The notes: generated by a model from the sequence alone, not told the origin. Positions 8,238-16,521 are shown, counted from the first letter of the stretch. The stretch: 64,000 nucleotides of DNA from CAZMBI01 sp964564675 (GCA_964564675.1 CAZMBI010000008.1:1-64000), one strand, 5' to 3'. Made by a program: numbers and translations.

Positions 8238-8894
8238 TTATTGCTGGGGCTCTTCCGCCCGGTTTTCGATCATGCGCTCGAGTTCCTCGACCCGCATCCA
8301 GTTATATCCCGGTTCCCCGGACGGGTTTTCCGCCTGCTCCGGCCCACTTAGCGGGCTGTCGCCCGGCTGCTGCAGCGGCGCTTCGGGCGCGCTCAGATTT
8401 TCCAGATAGCTGGGCGCTAACTTCGCCACAAACTGCGCCCCGGATGCTACATACGGCCGGGTTTTGGCAGTTTGCATCCACTCCGGATAGCTTTCCTCCG
8501 GCATGAAGAAGCTAAAAATAAAATAGGCAAGTGAAATCAATAAACAAGCGCGCAACACGCCGAAACCGAGCCCGAGCAGATTATCGAGCATGCCGACATC
8601 TTTGCCGGTTTTAAACAACCGCATGAACAAGGCATTGAGAATGGAAATAGCCATCAGCGAAAAAATGAACACGCCCATGGCTGCCAGGCCGCTGGCGATG
8701 GTTGGGTTGCCGACCTGTGGACCGAGCCACTGCGCCACGTCCATAAAGGTATAAAGCGTAATCAGCGAGGCACCCACCCAGGCGCCCAGCGAGAGAATCT
8801 CCCGCACAAAGCCGCGGAAAAAAGACAGCAGAGCGGACAATAAAATGATGCCGATCACGGCAACATCAAAAATATTCAACGTGGTTTCGACCAT
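8238..8894 (-). CDS. cvpA: CvpA family inner-membrane protein
   Basis: 218 aa with four predicted membrane segments in the first ~130 residues (FDVAVIGIILLSALLSFFRG, ASLITLYTFMDVA, AMGVFIFSLMAISIL, LRACLLISLAYFIFSFF). The conserved glycine-rich LDNLLGLGFGVLRA matches CvpA. A Pro/Glu-rich cytosolic tail (~155-218) follows. It is named for colicin V production in E. coli; its biochemical role is not settled. It lies 28 bp upstream of purF and is very likely co-transcribed. Confidence 0.9.
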   Translation of the reverse strand: MVETTLNIFDVAVIGIILLSALLSFFRGFVREILSLGAWVGASLITLYTFMDVAQWLGPQVGNPTIASGLAAMGVFIFSLMAISILNALFMRLFKTGKDVGMLDNLLGLGFGVLRACLLISLAYFIFSFFMPEESYPEWMQTAKTRPYVASGAQFVAKLAPSYLENLSAPEAPLQQPGDSPLSGPEQAENPSGEPGYNWMRVEELERMIENRAEEPQQ

Positions 8895-8986
8895 GGCTTT
8901 CGTATACCACCCGTTCCCAGTGGTTATGCGGCAATATGCGCTTTCACATACAGAAATAGCAGATACGGGGTAGCGAATACTACCCG

Positions 8987-9024
8987 AAAACGCAAAGGGC
9001 GCTGCCGAATTGCCGGCAACGCCC
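8987..9024 (-). terminator. Intrinsic terminator of the virB2-like gene
   Basis: GGGCG-CTGCCG and CGGCAA-CGCCC arms form an 11-bp stem with one mismatch and a 6-nt loop (8997-9024). Read on the minus strand it is followed by TTTGCGTTTT. It lies 28 bp beyond the pilin stop codon, so the gene appears to be its own transcription unit. Confidence 0.65.
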
Positions 9025-9052
9025 CTGCTTCAGTATTGTGGTCAATGGGTTA

Positions 9053-9370
9053 TTAGACGCAGCTTCCTTGACCGCCGAGGTCGTCAACGATTTCAGCCGC
9101 CCCGAAGATCACGGCCACGCCGACACCGACGATGATGGCCATACCCCAGGATACTTTACCCATCAGGGCCCCCACGCCGATAATGATGATGGCGAGGGTG
9201 GCGATCCCTTTACCGACGTTCCCGGTGAACCAGCCGACCACTTCGCACAGTACTTCGGCAATGGTGTCACCCGATGCGGCTAGCGCCATATCCGGCACCA
9301 ACAGCAAGCCCAGCGCCATGGTCAGGCACAGGGAAAACGCCCAGGGATTATTCATGATATCTTTAAGCAT
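9053..9370 (-). CDS. TrbC/VirB2-family pilin-like protein
   Basis: 105 aa. A signal sequence (FSLCLTMALGLLLVPDMALA, cleavage expected after ALA near residue 31) is followed by two hydrophobic stretches, GIATLAIIIIGVGALMG and MAIIVGVGVAVIFGAAEIV, joined by a short polar loop (KVSWG). This is the VirB2/TrbC pilin layout. Two cysteines in the mature part (VLCEVV and GSC) could form a disulphide. GGGAGAA precedes the ATG. No other type IV secretion gene is in the window, so it is either a dispersed vir gene, as seen in some alphaproteobacteria, or an orphan pilin. Confidence 0.8.
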   Translation of the reverse strand: MLKDIMNNPWAFSLCLTMALGLLLVPDMALAASGDTIAEVLCEVVGWFTGNVGKGIATLAIIIIGVGALMGKVSWGMAIIVGVGVAVIFGAAEIVDDLGGQGSCV

Positions 9371-9573
9371 TGGATTCTTCTCCCTAATTTATTTGCACAG
9401 AGCACCCATGGCGGGGCAATGTGTGATTACAGTTGTACATCCTAGTATGTATATATATACCACAGGAATGTGACAGTTTGTTTACAATACTCCTAAAAAG
9501 TTAACATTTTTTTATCCTAATGACTACTATTATAACACTGAAATTGTTTAATAAATCGTAAAGAGAGGGCAAA

Positions 9574-10038
9574 ATGAGCGATATTGCTGCAAAATTGACA
9601 CAGATGGGGCTGGAATTGCCGGATGTAGCGGCGCCGGCGGCGAAATATGTACCGGTGGTAATCAGCGGCAACCAGCTGATTGTTTCCGGCCAGTTGCCAA
9701 TGCAGGATGGCAAGCCGCAATATATCGGCAAAGTGGGAGAGAATATCTCGCTGGAGGAGGCGCAGGCCTGCGCCAAGCTCTGCGGGCTCAATATCCTGGG
9801 CCATGTCAAACTGGCTCTGGGCGGTGATTTCAACCGCATCGAGCGGTTGGTGCGGCTGGGCGTATTCGTCAACGCGGTGGACAGTTACACCGATCACCCC
9901 AAGGTCGCGAATGGCGTCTCGGAGCTGATGGTGGAGTTGATGGGCGATGCCGGTCAACACGCACGCTTTGCCGTCGGCGTCTCCGGGCTGCCGTTCGGCG
10001 TGGCGGTCGAAGTCGATGCGATTTTTGCGCTGAAATAA
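9574..10038 (+). CDS. RidA/YjgF-family protein
   Basis: 154 aa member of the Rid family, whose best-known members hydrolyse reactive enamine/imine intermediates of amino-acid metabolism. Matching segments are VISGNQLIVSGQLP, ISLEEAQACAKLCGLNIL, RLVRLGVFVN and the C-terminal GQHARFAVGVSGLPFGVAVEVDAIF with the conserved Arg. It is longer than RidA proper (~128 aa) and belongs to a divergent subgroup, so deaminase activity is likely but not certain. AAAGAGAGGG precedes the ATG. The AT-rich 9371-9573 spacer must hold the divergent promoters for this gene and the pilin. Confidence 0.88.
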   Translation: MSDIAAKLTQMGLELPDVAAPAAKYVPVVISGNQLIVSGQLPMQDGKPQYIGKVGENISLEEAQACAKLCGLNILGHVKLALGGDFNRIERLVRLGVFVNAVDSYTDHPKVANGVSELMVELMGDAGQHARFAVGVSGLPFGVAVEVDAIFALK

Positions 10039-10058
10039 GCGGTTAGCGGATAACCGCT
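10038..10058. terminator. Hairpin between convergent ridA-like and aminopropyltransferase-like genes
   Basis: AGCGGTTA and TAACCGCT form a perfect 8-bp stem around a 5-nt loop in the gap between two convergent genes. There is no T-run on either side, so its role as a shared terminator is tentative. Confidence 0.4.
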
Positions 10059-10064
10059 ACCGGC

Positions 10065-11549
10065 TCAGCGATAGCGATCCAGCGAATGGGTGGTCAGATC
10101 GTCAGTATAAATGGTGCGATCATCCGAGTGATTGTTTTTTTTGTGCACAAAGAGGATGTTGACCAACGGATCCTGGGGCGCCCACAAATCCACCGGCTGC
10201 AACACCTGACGGAAATGATGCGGAAAGACGTGGTCGAACGTGTTGGCGATCCGCCCGGAAAAGCGATCGCGGAAGCTTGCGTGGCCGATGATATTGGCGA
10301 TCAGAATACCGTCATGGTTTAAATGCGCATCAATCGACTGCCAGAATTCGCGCGTGGTAGTCTCCATCGGAATGGCGTATTCATTGGTGTAGACATCGAC
10401 GATGATCACATCGAACCGCTTGTCGGTATGTTCCAGAAAGGCACGGGCGGACTGAGCGACAAACCGTTTATTGTCGTGCAGCGCCCCGGGCAGCAGGTGC
10501 TTTTCCGCCAGCTCTTTCAGATCGGGGTCGATATCGACAAAGGTGAAGGGATTGTCCGTGTTCTCCCAGCCCAGGCCGAAGCCGCCGGCGCCGATCACCA
10601 GCACGGATTTACCCGGCGGCAGGTTATCAAGCGCCGCCTGCTCGATAAAGCGGATATAGGGATAGCGCTGATTCGGATCGGCCGAAAACTTGGCGCTACG
10701 GCTGTGATTCAGCCACATCTCGCGGGCATGTTCATCGGCCGTGATCATCACCGTATTATAAGCGTTCTGGGCCACAATATTGAACCGCGCCATCATATCG
10801 GGGCTGTTGAGAAAGACCATTGCGCCAAGAGCCAGCAGGGCAATCAGCTTGTCGAACCAGCGGCGGCGCCAGCCGGAAAGCAAAAACACCGCAAGCGTCA
10901 GCAGGCCGATCGTGATCACCGCCGTCAGATGCACGCCGACCGTATTCATCAACACGATCGTAGCGAATACCGAACCAAGGAACGACCCGACGGTGGAGAT
11001 AAACAGCAGGCGACCGGCGACGCGGCTGATTTCGCCGCGGCTGAAATAATGCATCACCAGCGGCACGGTCTGGGCCAGCAAATATACCGGATAGACCAGA
11101 AAGCACACGCTGTAGATGGCAGCCTGCAACAGGGTATGCGTTATCCCCAGCACTTCCATCACGGCAAATAACAGATGAATGAAAAAATAGGAGAGCGTGC
11201 AGACGAGAATCACCAGTGCCGACAGCAGGTTGCGCAGCAACAGCCGGCGGATGGAAACAGCGCCCGGCAGCGCGGCGGCCGCCGCGACACGGCCTCCCGC
11301 CGCCTTATCGGGGGATGGCGGGTGCGCGGATAACCGTTTGGACTCTGATAATAATTTTTGATAGCGCATGCCGCCGACATGATAGCCCGCCGCCAGCGGC
11401 AGCAGCACGGCGCTGATGACAATCGCCACCACCTCCACCCCGCTGCCGGCAAAGGGGACCAGCAGGCGAATGGCGAGCAGTTCGCTGGCCAGCACGCAAT
11501 AGCCCTCGATAAGGACAATGATATATAAGAGGAGGTTACGCTGCCGCAC
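10065..11549 (-). CDS. Membrane-anchored spermidine-synthase-like protein
   Basis: 494 aa fusion. About seven hydrophobic segments fill residues ~1-260, starting LLLYIIVLIEGYCVLASELL. A cytosolic Rossmann methyltransferase/aminopropyltransferase fold follows, with VLVIGAGGFGLGWE (motif I), FTFVDIDPDLKELAEKHLLP and DVIIVDVYTNEYAIP. This matches the fused MFS/spermidine synthase family. The polyamine-binding Asp set cannot be fully verified, so true aminopropyl transfer is uncertain. The start is GTG 11547-11549, 14 bp inside the end of the CoA-transferase B gene, which implies coupling to that operon. Confidence 0.8.
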   Translation of the reverse strand: MRQRNLLLYIIVLIEGYCVLASELLAIRLLVPFAGSGVEVVAIVISAVLLPLAAGYHVGGMRYQKLLSESKRLSAHPPSPDKAAGGRVAAAAALPGAVSIRRLLLRNLLSALVILVCTLSYFFIHLLFAVMEVLGITHTLLQAAIYSVCFLVYPVYLLAQTVPLVMHYFSRGEISRVAGRLLFISTVGSFLGSVFATIVLMNTVGVHLTAVITIGLLTLAVFLLSGWRRRWFDKLIALLALGAMVFLNSPDMMARFNIVAQNAYNTVMITADEHAREMWLNHSRSAKFSADPNQRYPYIRFIEQAALDNLPPGKSVLVIGAGGFGLGWENTDNPFTFVDIDPDLKELAEKHLLPGALHDNKRFVAQSARAFLEHTDKRFDVIIVDVYTNEYAIPMETTTREFWQSIDAHLNHDGILIANIIGHASFRDRFSGRIANTFDHVFPHHFRQVLQPVDLWAPQDPLVNILFVHKKNNHSDDRTIYTDDLTTHSLDRYR

Positions 11550-12195
11550 CGGACGACCGTTTCAGCGAGACGGTGTAGGCGGCCTCGGTGGACTGGGCGA
11601 TGTCTTCCTGCGTGACACCTTCGGCCAGTTCAATCAGGTGCAGCGCACCATTACGAAACTCAAACACGCCGAGATTGGTGATCACCAGATTGACCGCCTG
11701 CGTACCGGTCAGCGGCAGGGTGCATTCCTTAACCAGCTTGGGCGTGCCGTCCTTGGCGGTATGATCCATAATCACCACCACGCGCTTAACGCCGGCAACC
11801 AGATCCATCGCCCCGCCCATGCCTTTGACCATCTTGCCGGGCACCATCCAGTTAGCCAGATCGGCGTTTTGCGAAACCTGCAGTGCGCCGAGAATGGTCA
11901 GATCAATATGGCCGCCGCGGATCATGGCAAAGGAAAAGGAACTGTCGAAAAAGGACGAATGCGCCAGCTCAGAAATGGTCTGTTTGCCGGCATTGATCAG
12001 ATCGGAATCTTCCTCGCCTTCATAAGGAAACGGTCCCATGCCAAGCATGCCGTTTTCACTTTGCAGCGTCACCTGCATGCCTTCCGGAATATAATTGGCC
12101 ACCAGCGTCGGGATGCCGATGCCGAGATTGACATAAAACCCGTCCTGCAATTCTTTCGCGGCGCGGCGCGCCATCTGATCTCTGTCCCAGGGCAT
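11536..12195 (-). CDS. scoB: 3-oxoacid CoA-transferase subunit B
   Basis: 219 aa beta subunit of succinyl-CoA:3-ketoacid CoA-transferase, which activates acetoacetate or related 3-oxoacids. The catalytic glutamate is Glu47 in LQSENGMLGMGP. Other family blocks are NLGIGIPTLVANYIP, MIRGGHIDLTILGALQV and GGAMDLV. It pairs with subunit A (12411-13118), from which it is separated by a repeat-flanked assembly gap. The two genes presumably form one operon; acetoacetate or polyhydroxyalkanoate catabolism is the usual context. Confidence 0.93.
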   Translation of the reverse strand: MPWDRDQMARRAAKELQDGFYVNLGIGIPTLVANYIPEGMQVTLQSENGMLGMGPFPYEGEEDSDLINAGKQTISELAHSSFFDSSFSFAMIRGGHIDLTILGALQVSQNADLANWMVPGKMVKGMGGAMDLVAGVKRVVVIMDHTAKDGTPKLVKECTLPLTGTQAVNLVITNLGVFEFRNGALHLIELAEGVTQEDIAQSTEAAYTVSLKRSSGAAA

Positions 12196-12212
12196 TCGTT
12201 ACCTCATCACGT

Positions 12213-12369
12213 CGTTAGCGGCTGGCCGTTNNNNNNNNNNNNNNNNNNNNNNNNNNNNNNNNNNNNNNNNNNNNNNNNNNNNNNNNNNNNNNNNNNNNNN
12301 NNNNNNNNNNNNNNNNNNNNNNNNNNNNNNCGTTAGCGGCTGGCCGTTGGCGGCTGGTCGTTAGCGGAA
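12213..12369. repeat. Short tandem-type repeat flanking the assembly gap
   Basis: The same 18-mer, CGTTAGCGGCTGGCCGTT, ends at the left edge of the N run (12213-12230) and begins at its right edge (12331-12348). Degenerate further copies follow (GGCGGCTGGTCGTTAGCGG). The pattern indicates a tandem array of unknown length that the assembler could not cross. Confidence 0.75.
12231..12330. other. Assembly gap (100 N)
   Basis: Exactly 100 unknown bases, the conventional placeholder for a gap of unknown size. It falls between the stop of the CoA-transferase A gene and the start of the B gene and does not interrupt either coding sequence. Confidence 0.98.
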
Positions 12370-12410
12370 AGCTATCAGCCGCAGCATACGTACGGCCGGC
12401 GCTTGTGCCC

Positions 12411-13118
12411 TCACGCCGCCTGTGGCCGCGTGGTCCGCATCTCGATGCGTTTTTCAAACGCCTCGCCGACAACCAGGCGATGCACAAAAATCTCCGGCGT
12501 ATGGATGAGATCGCCGGCCAATTCGTCCGGCTCGACCAACTCTTCCACCTCCGCCACCGTCACTTCGGCGGCCATCGCCATCATCGGGTTGAAGTTGCGC
12601 GCGGTTTTGCGATAGATCAGGTTGCCGCGCGTATCACCCTTCCATGCTTTGACGATGGCCAGGTCCGCTGTCAGTGCGGTTTCCATCACATACCATTCGC
12701 CATTGAATTTCCGGGTTTCCTTGCCTTCGGCCACCACCGTACCATAGCCGGTTTTGGTATAAAACGCCGGAATACCCGCCCCACCGGCGCGGATGCGCTC
12801 GGCCAGCGTGCCCTGCGGGTTGAATTCGATGTCCAGCTCGCCGTCGAGATATTGTTTCTCAAATGTTTTATTCTCCCCTACGTAAGAGGAAACCATCTTT
12901 TTGATCTGCCGCTCCTTTAGCAACAGCCCCAGCCCGAAATCATCGACCCCGCAATTATTGGAAATGATGGTCAGCCCCGTCACGCCCGATTCGCGAATCG
13001 CGGCGATGCAATGCTCGGGAATCCCGCACAGGCCAAACCCGCCGGACATAATGGTCATACCGTCGCGTAACAGGTCTTTGAGGGCTCTATTAGCGTCAGG
13101 ATAGCGTTTGTCGACCAT
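12411..13118 (-). CDS. scoA: 3-oxoacid CoA-transferase subunit A
   Basis: 235 aa alpha subunit, with the CoA-transferase family I signature GGFGLCGIPEHCI near residues 26-38 and SNNCGVDDFGLGLLL. The segments YVGENKTFEKQYLDGELDIEFNPQGTL and GIPAFYTKTGYGT are typical of ScoA/AtoD. It is the first gene of the scoA-scoB pair on the minus strand. The ATG has no strong ribosome binding site. The upstream spacer contains a palindromic repeat element (13216-13295). Confidence 0.93.
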   Translation of the reverse strand: MVDKRYPDANRALKDLLRDGMTIMSGGFGLCGIPEHCIAAIRESGVTGLTIISNNCGVDDFGLGLLLKERQIKKMVSSYVGENKTFEKQYLDGELDIEFNPQGTLAERIRAGGAGIPAFYTKTGYGTVVAEGKETRKFNGEWYVMETALTADLAIVKAWKGDTRGNLIYRKTARNFNPMMAMAAEVTVAEVEELVEPDELAGDLIHTPEIFVHRLVVGEAFEKRIEMRTTRPQAA

Positions 13119-13215
13119 ACTTATTTCTACCTATTTCTGGCGCCGAAGTCACGAAATTAGCAGGACATGATTAAAATTTCGTGAGCCCATTGCATATATC
13201 GGCTCTGCCCCCATT

Positions 13216-13295
13216 CCGTCATCTCTGCAAAGGCGGGAATCTTGTGAAGCCATGCGCTTACCTGGATAAGATGCGCGCTAGTGCGGGGATGACGG
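13216..13295. repeat. Palindromic repeat element, type GTCAT...ATGAC (copy 1)
   Basis: An 80-bp noncoding element with imperfect inverted ends: CCGTCATCTCTGC on the left and GTGCGGGGATGACGG on the right, agreeing at about 12 of 15 positions. It resembles the intergenic palindromes common in alphaproteobacteria. A larger element with the same GTCAT...ATGAC end pattern lies at 50757-50900. Confidence 0.6.
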
Positions 13296-13356
13296 GCGAA
13301 AAGCCGGCGAAGCCATGGTCTCTTCCTGACTTCGTAACTTCGTGATTTCGTATTTT

Positions 13357-14622
13357 CTATTGCAATGCCCGCCAGCCGATATCGCGGCGGCAGACACCTT
13401 GCGGCCAGTCAATGGCATCCACCGCGCGATAGGCGACGGCCTGGGCTTCGACAAGCGTATCCGCCAGGGCGCTAATGCCCAGCACCCGGCCACCCTGCGC
13501 CGTAAGCGGCCCGTCGGCCGACTCGCGCCGCGTGCCGGCATGATAGACGATGACACCGGGGATGGTTTCGGCCACCTCCAGACCGCTGATCACGCTGCCT
13601 TTTTCATAGGCGCCGGGATATCCCTTGCTGGCCATCACCACGCACAGCGCCGACTGCTCGGACAATGCCAGCGAAAGGCCTGCCAGCCCTTGCGTGGTGG
13701 CTCGATAAAGCAGCGCCGCCAGATCACCCTGTACGCGCGGCAGCACCACTTGCGCTTCCGGATCGCCAAAGCGGCAGTTATATTCGATCAGCTTCGGCCC
13801 GCCCGGGGTAATCATCAGCCCGGCAAACAGAATGCCGTGATAGGGCACGCCGTCGGCTTTCATGCCGTGCACGGTGGGCAGAATGATCTCCTCCATCACC
13901 CGGCTGCGCAGGGCAGGTGTCATCACCGGCGCCGGGGAGTAGGCGCCCATGCCGCCGGTATTGGGGCCTGTGTCGCCCTCGCCGATGCGTTTGTGATCCT
14001 GCGCCGAGCCGATTTCAATGGCCGTCTCGCCGTCGCACAAGGCAAAAAAACTGGCTTCCTCACCCTGCAGATAATCTTCGATCACCACCCGGCTGCCGGC
14101 TGCGCCGAAGCTTCCGGCAAAACACTGATCCACCGCCTGCCAGGCTTCTTCTTTACTCATCGCTACCGTCACGCCCTTGCCGGCGGCCAGCCCGTCGGCT
14201 TTGACGACAATCGGCGCGCCCTGCCCGTCGATATAAATCTGCGCCTCTTCGGCATTGTCGAAGGTGGCGAAACCGGCCGTTGGAATATGGTATTTGCGGC
14301 AGAGCTGCTTGGTGAAATCTTTGGAACCTTCAAGCCGGGCGGCGGCCTGGCTCGGCCCGATCACCGCCACATCCGCCGCGCGCAGATGATCGGCCAGCCC
14401 GTCCACCAGCGGCTGTTCGGGGCCGATGACCACGAGATCGATCCGCCTGGTTTTGCAGAAACCGACGATCGCTTCGACATCCTTTAGTTCCACGCACTCG
14501 GCGCACTGCGCTATGCCGGGATTGCCCGGCGCGGCATAAAGCGCCTGCAGCGAAGGCGACTGTTTCAGTTTCCATGCCCAGGCATGTTCGCGGCCTCCGG
14601 AGCCGATAATCAGGATTTGCAT
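13357..14622 (-). CDS. purD: Phosphoribosylamine--glycine ligase (PurD)
   Basis: 421 aa ATP-grasp ligase joining phosphoribosylamine and glycine to give GAR, the second step of purine synthesis, directly after PurF. It begins MQILIIGSGGREHAWAWKL, continues with GPEQPLVDGLADHLR, the ATP-grasp loop VVKADGLAAGKGVTVA and the metal-binding LIEYNCRFGDPEAQVVLPR. GAGGAAGATC precedes the ATG. It is divergent from xseA, and a perfect 26-bp palindrome lies between the two starts. Confidence 0.97.
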   Translation of the reverse strand: MQILIIGSGGREHAWAWKLKQSPSLQALYAAPGNPGIAQCAECVELKDVEAIVGFCKTRRIDLVVIGPEQPLVDGLADHLRAADVAVIGPSQAAARLEGSKDFTKQLCRKYHIPTAGFATFDNAEEAQIYIDGQGAPIVVKADGLAAGKGVTVAMSKEEAWQAVDQCFAGSFGAAGSRVVIEDYLQGEEASFFALCDGETAIEIGSAQDHKRIGEGDTGPNTGGMGAYSPAPVMTPALRSRVMEEIILPTVHGMKADGVPYHGILFAGLMITPGGPKLIEYNCRFGDPEAQVVLPRVQGDLAALLYRATTQGLAGLSLALSEQSALCVVMASKGYPGAYEKGSVISGLEVAETIPGVIVYHAGTRRESADGPLTAQGGRVLGISALADTLVEAQAVAYRAVDAIDWPQGVCRRDIGWRALQ

Positions 14623-14644
14623 GATCTTCCTCTAACGATACAAA

Positions 14645-14670
14645 GGGGACACAATCAGGATTGTGTCCCC
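14645..14670. repeat. Perfect 12-bp inverted repeat between purD and xseA
   Basis: GGGGACACAATC, a 2-nt spacer, then GATTGTGTCCCC. It lies 23 bp from the purD start and 20 bp from the xseA start. The same GGGGACACAA core occurs again near 2367. It could be a REP-like palindrome or an operator shared by the divergent genes. Confidence 0.6.
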
Positions 14671-14689
14671 ATAAATTCGACGATAGGCT

Positions 14690-16156
14690 ATGCGCATGAT
14701 TCCATCAAGCCATAACCAGCCCGAATATACGGTGAGCGAACTCTCCGGCGCGTTGAAGCGCGTCGTGGAAGACAATTTTGGCCATATCCGGCTGCGTGGG
14801 GAAGTTTCGGGCTATCGCGGGGCGCACAGTTCGGGCCATTGTTATTTCACGATCAAGGATGAAAAAGCCAGGATTGATGCCGTCATCTGGCGCGGGGTAT
14901 TTGGCCGGCTGAACATCAAACCTGAAGAAGGCATGGAAGTCATCGCCACCGGGCGGATTTCGACCTATGCCGGTAAATCGTCCTATCAGATTATTATTGA
15001 GTCGCTGGAGCCGGCCGGCGTGGGCGCGCTGATGGCCATGTTAGAGAAGCGCAAAAAGGCACTGGCCAAAGCGGGCCTGTTCGATCCGGCACGCAAGCGC
15101 AAGCTGCCTTTTATGCCGCAAACCGTCGGCGTGGTGACCTCGCCGACGGGAGCGGTAATCCGTGATATCCTCCACCGGCTTGCCGACCGCTTCCCCTGCC
15201 ATGTGCTGGTATGGCCGGTACGCGTGCAGGGAGACGGCGCGGCGGAGGAGATTGCCGCTGCTATTAATGGGTTTAACCAGCTTTCCCCCAACCTAACCTC
15301 CTCCCGCATGCAGGGGGAGGAAGTCGAGCGCTTCGCGCGTGACGGAGGGGGGAATATTCCACGCCCTGATGTGCTCATCGTCGCGCGCGGTGGTGGCTCA
15401 CTCGAAGACCTGTGGTGCTTTAACGAGGAAATTGTGGTGCGCTCGGCGGCGGCTTCCGATATTCCGCTGATCTCCGCAGTGGGGCACGAGACCGATACCA
15501 CGCTGATTGATTATGCCGCCGATCAGCGCGCGCCGACGCCTACGGCGGCCGCCGAGCTCGCCGTACCAGTGCGCCAGGAATGGCTGCTGACGGTGGCCGA
15601 GCGCGGCCAGCAACTGCAGCACACCATGGTGCGCAACCTGATGCGCCGGCGGGAAAAAATTGAAGGGCTGGCACGCGGTATTCCCAAACCGCAACGCCTG
15701 CTGGAATATGCCAATCAGCGGCTCGACGATATGATCGATCGGCTGGGGCGCAGTCTGCCCGCTTTTATCGAGCGCAAAAAACAGCGACTGCAGCTGGCCA
15801 CCGCACAACACCGGCCACAGCCGTTATTACAACATATTTCGCGTGAGCAGGACCGGGTCAGCCGGCTCGCGCAGCGGCTTTACCCGCTGATGCAGCGGCA
15901 GTTACGCGATCGACATGAAGCGCTCAACCTGCAGGCCAAACTGTTTGACAGCCTTAATTATCGCCAGGTTCTGGCGCGCGGATTTGCCATTGTGCGCAGC
16001 AAAGACGGCCAGCTGCTAACCACAAGCCAGGCCGTGCAGGAGGCCGGGCAGTTCCGCCTGCTGCTGCAAGACGGCGAGGTGGCGGCCAAAGCCGGCACCG
16101 CAGGGGATAACAAAACCCGCCCGCGCGCCTCCGCCAAGCAGCAGGAGCTGTTTTAA
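14690..16156 (+). CDS. xseA: Exodeoxyribonuclease VII large subunit (XseA)
   Basis: 488 aa catalytic subunit that, with XseB, degrades single-stranded DNA. The N-terminal OB fold (~12-110) contains LRGEVSGYRGAHSSGHCYF and AVIWRG. The nuclease core has VGVVTSPTGAVIRDI (146-160), VLIVARGGGSLEDLWCFNEE (228-247), SAVGHETDTTLID and ADQRAPTPTAAAE. A coiled-coil region and LNYRQVLARGFAIV near the C-terminus complete the family layout. About 26 residues (197-222) between GFN and IPRPDVLIV look foreign and coincide with a GC-rich palindromic DNA segment. The frame is preserved, so the protein is probably functional with a surface insertion. Confidence 0.95.
   Translation: MRMIPSSHNQPEYTVSELSGALKRVVEDNFGHIRLRGEVSGYRGAHSSGHCYFTIKDEKARIDAVIWRGVFGRLNIKPEEGMEVIATGRISTYAGKSSYQIIIESLEPAGVGALMAMLEKRKKALAKAGLFDPARKRKLPFMPQTVGVVTSPTGAVIRDILHRLADRFPCHVLVWPVRVQGDGAAEEIAAAINGFNQLSPNLTSSRMQGEEVERFARDGGGNIPRPDVLIVARGGGSLEDLWCFNEEIVVRSAAASDIPLISAVGHETDTTLIDYAADQRAPTPTAAAELAVPVRQEWLLTVAERGQQLQHTMVRNLMRRREKIEGLARGIPKPQRLLEYANQRLDDMIDRLGRSLPAFIERKKQRLQLATAQHRPQPLLQHISREQDRVSRLAQRLYPLMQRQLRDRHEALNLQAKLFDSLNYRQVLARGFAIVRSKDGQLLTTSQAVQEAGQFRLLLQDGEVAAKAGTAGDNKTRPRASAKQQELF
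15278..15355 (+). repeat. In-frame palindromic insertion inside xseA
   Basis: A 78-bp segment (26 codons, xseA residues 197-222) contains nested inverted repeats such as CCTCC...GGAGG and GAGCGCTTCGCGC. It translates as a polar, low-conservation loop between otherwise contiguous XseA motifs. The length is a multiple of three and adds no stop, as described for palindromic elements that insert into coding genes in some alphaproteobacteria. Its family membership cannot be tested here. Confidence 0.5.
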
Positions 16157-16168
16157 TTTTAAAAGCAG

Positions 16169-16510
16169 CTACACCTTAAACAGATTACGTATGTAGCGAA
16201 TCAGCATAAAGGTGAGGATGGCGCTGACCAGTGCGCCGAAGGCCGGCGGGCCGAACAGCGGCAGGGTGAAGCTGCGAAAATCCAGCTGGTCATGATTAAC
16301 CTGCCAATATTCCAGCAGATTAAGATATTGCTCGATCACCCGCCCGGGATCGAACTTGATGGCCTGCACCTGCGCCACCTTGTCCGGATCGCCCTGATAA
16401 ATCCAATACAGCGACGCCCACATGCTGATATAAACCGGCCCGCAGATCGAAAAAAACAGCCCCACCGCCAGCAGGAAAGCAAATATCCCGAGCAGAACAA
16501 ATGGGTCCAT
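16169..16510 (-). CDS. Small membrane protein of unknown function
   Basis: 113 aa. Two hydrophobic segments are seen, LLGIFAFLLAVGLFFSICGPVY (~6-28) and FGALVSAILTFMLIRYI (~91-108), with a polar middle (YQGDPDKVAQVQAIKFDPGR). AAAGGA lies before the ATG, and the gene starts 12 bp after the LpxL-like gene, so it is likely the last gene of the envelope operon. No family was recognised. Confidence 0.65.
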   Translation of the reverse strand: MDPFVLLGIFAFLLAVGLFFSICGPVYISMWASLYWIYQGDPDKVAQVQAIKFDPGRVIEQYLNLLEYWQVNHDQLDFRSFTLPLFGPPAFGALVSAILTFMLIRYIRNLFKV

Positions 16511-16521
16511 AGCGATATCCT

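Noticed and set aside
11518..12336. Long plus-strand open frame opposite the CoA-transferase B gene
   Set aside because: It is antisense to a strongly supported gene and runs into the N gap; its composition follows the opposite-strand codons.
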